This document shows, piece after piece, positions 7,263-10,315 of a DNA stretch of 10,315 nt. Position 1 is the first letter of the stretch. Each line of letters opens with the position of its first letter. The position numbers were made by a program, and so were the translations under genes. The notes beneath the pieces are model-generated. The model worked only from the letters and a program-made list of their open reading frames with translations, was not told where the DNA came from and did not search any database. Origin of the DNA: Chitinophagaceae bacterium (GTDB taxonomy: Bacteria > Bacteroidota > Bacteroidia > Chitinophagales > Chitinophagaceae); assembly GCA_003509845.1 (NCBI GenBank), contig DOMR01000275.1, positions 1 to 10,315 of the forward strand, given 5' to 3'.

Positions 7263-9029
7263 TTATTTTTTGTTTTCTTTAATTAACTTTTCTGCTTCTT
7301 GGATTATTCTTATTCTTGCCAATTGTTCAGCTTGCTGCTGAATCGTTTTCTGTTTTTGCCTATATAGCTCATATTCATTGGATAAATACGGCGCTTCCGG
7401 ATAATCCCAACTATCAGTTCTAAAAAGAGGTACAGGAATAATTCTCTCTGCATCATTTACAAGATTACCGAGGGGATTACGTGCCCAAGCATAACGCAAC
7501 TCTATTGGATTTTCAACTAAATCATTCCATACAATAATCCTTCTTTTATCATTTACTTGTTGTCCCTTTTCATTTTGCATTTTTACGTACTCCGCTTTTG
7601 CAGGATAAAAATGTCGATCCATACCTGCTATTGAAAATCCTTCCATAGGACGGTCATCCGATGATTTTACCTGTTTGCTAAAAGTTACCATTATCTTGTC
7701 ATTCAGTTTTTCAATACCTTCAACAACTGCAGGTTCCCATCCCAGATTAAATCCATACTGAGTTGTCAAAGCCCAACGGGCCATCCTTTCGCCCAATTCC
7801 ACTTTTTTTTGAGGATGGTACCAGTTTACTTGTTGGTCATAAGCACAAGCATAACCGGTATTGGATATACCCCTATAAGCATTAAACTGTCCCTCTCGAA
7901 TATAAGGTGAGGGGTCCAACATTCTCAATTCATAATTATCTAATGTCTGTGGTTCTCCCCCGGCACTGAACTCTATAATTCCAAAAGGTAACTGCTTGTT
8001 ATTAAACAAATTTCTCCAATCTGAAATTAATGCTTTGAAATTAGCTGCATACAATTTTGGACGAGCGTCACCTAGCGCATTATTATATCCCTGATGAAAC
8101 ACGATTCCTTTTACAGTAAGCCCACCAATAATAGCTACCATTCCTGTATACGATGATCCAGGAAAATTTCTATCAAGCGCCGGTCTTACTGAAGCTTTTA
8201 CCGGCTTTGGTGCAGTCTCTTCTCCTTTCCTTTTTTGTTCAGCAGTTCTTTTCTCCCAATTGATAATTTTTGTTTTGAGATCTTCAACCGGATTAAATGC
8301 CGCTTCCTTATCATTCCATTGTTTTAGCAAAGAACTATTTTCAGGCATTGAAAGCAGTGTATTAGGAGATAACCATGCTTCAACGGTAGTACCCCCCAAT
8401 GACAAATCGATTAATCCAATGGGTATCTTGCTAGCCATATGAATACGTCTGCCGAAAATATACCCCAAGCCTGAAAATGTCGTAACTGATTTGGGTGAAC
8501 AAGAAAACCAAGATCCTTTCATATCATATCGTTCATGCCAGCTATCATATTCATTAATTCGCTCAAAATCTTTCTTTGGTAATTGATCTGCAGAACTTGG
8601 TATGGTCATAAGTCGAATATTCGGAAAATTGGCTGATAAAATTTCAGCATCTCCATGATAAAGTGCGGCAAGGTCAAGCTCCATATTACTCTGCCCTCCG
8701 AGTATCCATACATCCCCAATGAGTACATTGGTGAATTGTACCAAACTTTCTTTACCTGACACTTTCATTATCCGCGGCATTGCACTTGCTGTCATTGGAT
8801 CAAGATAAATGAACCATTCCCCCTGTTTATTTGCATTAGCGGATTTGATCTGCCCCCCAAACTCAATTTTTATTTTTTCCAATGGAGCTGCCGATCCCCA
8901 TATTCTAACCGGCTGATCACGCTGCAATACCATATTATTATCAAAAATATGGTTCGGACGAACTTGGGAATACGTTAGTTTTCCCGATGTTAGGAATAAA
9001 AAAAATAGAACAAAACTTGTAATTTTCAT
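7263..9029 (-). CDS. Secreted sialate O-acetylesterase-like SGNH hydrolase
   Basis: This 588-residue protein has an N-terminal signal peptide (cut near residue 21, TYS-Q) and the block pattern of the SASA family (PF03629), which removes O-acetyl groups from sialic acids or plant-type polysaccharides in the periplasm. The N-terminal beta domain (RPNHIFDNNMVLQRDQPVRIWG, 24-45) is typical. The nucleophile is S114 in ILGGQSNMEL. The oxyanion glycine block is LIDLSLGGTTVEAWLSP (206-222), and the third block is GIVFHQGYNNALGD (308-321). The catalytic histidine is probably H405 in NWYHPQKKVELGERMARWAL, with D398 just before it. In the third block the usual WYQGESN reads FHQGYNN, so the Glu is replaced by Tyr. 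Two lysine- and glutamate-rich additions stand out: a charged insert at about 255-280 and a coiled-coil-like tail at 552-588. It sits 32 bases after the upstream gene, in one operon. Confidence 0.87.
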   Translation of the reverse strand: MKITSFVLFFLFLTSGKLTYSQVRPNHIFDNNMVLQRDQPVRIWGSAAPLEKIKIEFGGQIKSANANKQGEWFIYLDPMTASAMPRIMKVSGKESLVQFTNVLIGDVWILGGQSNMELDLAALYHGDAEILSANFPNIRLMTIPSSADQLPKKDFERINEYDSWHERYDMKGSWFSCSPKSVTTFSGLGYIFGRRIHMASKIPIGLIDLSLGGTTVEAWLSPNTLLSMPENSSLLKQWNDKEAAFNPVEDLKTKIINWEKRTAEQKRKGEETAPKPVKASVRPALDRNFPGSSYTGMVAIIGGLTVKGIVFHQGYNNALGDARPKLYAANFKALISDWRNLFNNKQLPFGIIEFSAGGEPQTLDNYELRMLDPSPYIREGQFNAYRGISNTGYACAYDQQVNWYHPQKKVELGERMARWALTTQYGFNLGWEPAVVEGIEKLNDKIMVTFSKQVKSSDDRPMEGFSIAGMDRHFYPAKAEYVKMQNEKGQQVNDKRRIIVWNDLVENPIELRYAWARNPLGNLVNDAERIIPVPLFRTDSWDYPEAPYLSNEYELYRQKQKTIQQQAEQLARIRIIQEAEKLIKENKK

Positions 9030-9061
9030 TTTTAAAAATTTATTATCAGCAATCCACTTTT

Positions 9062-10315
9062 TTAGTAAAGTGTTAATTCTTTCTTTTCATGAGGAATTGG
9101 ATAAGCCGTAATCCATACTTCGGGATTAAATTTTGCAATACCCTCTTTCATTACCATAACTACCACCTCTATCTTTGCTCCTTTCATTTCTTCTGTCAAC
9201 GGAAAATAATAGGTATAATTTGAATCGTCTGATGGCACAGGATATTCCCATGTATTACTTCTATAGGATAAACTTCGATCGGGTGCCCCAACCAGTTTTC
9301 CATTTACACGTAAAGCTGCATAAGCTCCTTCAATTCCATGTGTGCCGTTGAGCGCTACTGCTAGGTAACTCCCTTTAGGAATTTCATTGAGCACAAAGCT
9401 ATGTTCAAATGCAGCTTTAGCAGTCATTGAACGATAAGCACTGAATAAATTAGATGCTCTCCAAAGATTTCTATTCACTGCCTTTCCATTTACGAAACCT
9501 TCAATTTCTAAAATCTTTTCAGGAGAACTTGGGAATCGCAAATATCTTATGGGCTTAGATGGGTCTAATTGTAAAACCATCGCTTTTCCGGCCAACAGTA
9601 AAATAGGTGACCATGTTTTTAAATCCACAGAGGTCTGCACCCGAATGGCTTCAAAAGATTTAAAAGGCTGAAGTGCTTGTTCGTCTCCAACAATAATTTT
9701 TATACTGTCAAGCGAAGTGAGGGCACCCAAGTCCAATCGAAATGCACCACCGTTAATTCGCAAATCCATTCTACCTTGCCTTCTACTCGGATAAAAAGAT
9801 GTTTTAAGGTCACCATCAAAAAGATTTCGATCCCATAACCCCCGATCCACAAACAACTGCTGTGTAAAAAAAGCATCCCTTGCTTTCTGCACCTGAGGAA
9901 TTTTTGTTGGTCCAGAACGCAATAGTGAACGAGCCTCTAAAGCATTATTATCCGCCGCAAAACAAGTTGCTTCATAAAGCGCTTCAGCATCAGCAGGCAC
10001 AGGTATTGATTTCATATCACCCAATTTTCGGTGATACTTTTCATTTAGTGTTGTTCCCGAAAAAATTATTTCAATTGGTTTACCCTTTAATAATTCATTG
10101 ATGGGTTTACCATCCATCATTACCTTCTGAAAATTATGCTCCGCATCATGAAAAGTGATATTTTTTTTCTCACCTGGAAAAGCAAGTAAATTAATTTTTA
10201 GTGGTTTTCCTACAACATCCCTTACTATTTCATAATCACAACCTTCAATAGATGGTTCAGAAAATTTTGCATAAGAGGCCAATAAAAGAGTGGAACGAAA
10301 TGGAAGCACTTCAAT
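9062..10315 (-). CDS. C-terminal part of a secreted discoidin-domain protein, probably a glycosidase
   Basis: The frame is open to the right edge, so 417 C-terminal residues are visible and the start lies outside; a GTG at 10309 is internal, not a real start. The first residues (IEVLPFRSTLLLAS) resemble the closing strand of a C-terminal beta-sandwich of glycoside hydrolases, which commonly end in a ...LPPRS..LL motif. At about residues 155-272 there is an F5/8 type C (discoidin)-like carbohydrate-binding domain: RNLFDGDLKTSFYPS, FRLDLGALTSLDSIKI, VQTSVDLKTWSPI and IRYLRFPS. The last 130 residues form another beta-rich domain with GSYLAVALNGTHGIEGAYAALRVNGKLVGAPDRS. The catalytic domain, if any, is upstream of the window, so the enzyme class cannot be stated. 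It is the first visible gene of the operon with the esterase and the DUF3863-like protein. Confidence 0.7.
   Translation of the reverse strand: MEVLPFRSTLLLASYAKFSEPSIEGCDYEIVRDVVGKPLKINLLAFPGEKKNITFHDAEHNFQKVMMDGKPINELLKGKPIEIIFSGTTLNEKYHRKLGDMKSIPVPADAEALYEATCFAADNNALEARSLLRSGPTKIPQVQKARDAFFTQQLFVDRGLWDRNLFDGDLKTSFYPSRRQGRMDLRINGGAFRLDLGALTSLDSIKIIVGDEQALQPFKSFEAIRVQTSVDLKTWSPILLLAGKAMVLQLDPSKPIRYLRFPSSPEKILEIEGFVNGKAVNRNLWRASNLFSAYRSMTAKAAFEHSFVLNEIPKGSYLAVALNGTHGIEGAYAALRVNGKLVGAPDRSLSYRSNTWEYPVPSDDSNYTYYFPLTEEMKGAKIEVVVMVMKEGIAKFNPEVWITAYPIPHEKKELTLY

Noticed and set aside
9880..10101. Plus-strand open frame opposite the discoidin-domain gene
   Set aside because: It is a shadow of the real minus-strand frame, with low-complexity composition and no start context.
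10307..10309. GTG as the start of the right-hand gene
   Set aside because: The frame stays open to the window edge, there is no signal peptide after the GTG, and the sequence there reads as the inside of a beta-sandwich domain, so the gene is truncated by the window.

Overview
The window looks like chromosomal DNA from a Bacteroidota bacterium (a Chitinophagaceae/Sphingobacteriales-like lineage is a guess). The reasons are its AT-rich composition, starts preceded by A-rich runs rather than Shine-Dalgarno sequences, one good match to the Bacteroidota -7 promoter element (TAnnTTTG), and several secreted enzymes of families common in glycan-degrading members of that phylum. No rRNA, tRNA, CRISPR array, transposase or integrase was seen.

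Layout. Positions 1-1353 (minus) carry the first 451 residues of a secreted FAD-dependent oxidoreductase that runs off the left edge. A short open frame without a start (1438-1599, plus) may be the tail of a broken gene. Positions 1573-3421 (minus) hold a type IV toxin-antitoxin pair: an AbiEi-family antitoxin, then an overlapping AbiEii-type nucleotidyltransferase toxin. The pair has its own promoter/operator region at about 3432-3467. A 425-base gap (3422-3846) also contains two tandem 20-bp palindromic sites 22 bp apart, probably an operator for an unidentified regulator. Next is a secreted CocE/NonD-type (peptidase S15 fold) hydrolase (3847-5733, plus). It converges, 12 bases apart, on a three-gene minus-strand operon (10315 to 5746). 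In transcription order that operon has the C-terminal part of a large secreted protein with a discoidin-like domain, a sialate O-acetylesterase-like SGNH hydrolase, and a secreted protein that resembles the DUF3863/DUF3864 family.

How the parts work together. The operon genes are closely spaced (32 bases, then 38 bases to the chosen start), and the two genes whose N termini are visible carry signal peptides. This suggests one extracytoplasmic carbohydrate-processing pathway: the esterase would strip acyl groups, and the discoidin-domain protein (perhaps the end of a glycosidase) would act on or bind the sugar. The hydrolase and the oxidoreductase may belong to the same catabolic neighbourhood. 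The abiE pair is an unrelated defence/maintenance cassette lodged among these metabolic genes. The points most worth a second look are the tandem palindromes, the abiE operator that brackets its own -7 element, the extra N-terminal domain of the antitoxin, the gene remnant at the cassette edge, and the uncharacterised DUF3863-like protein coupled to the esterase.
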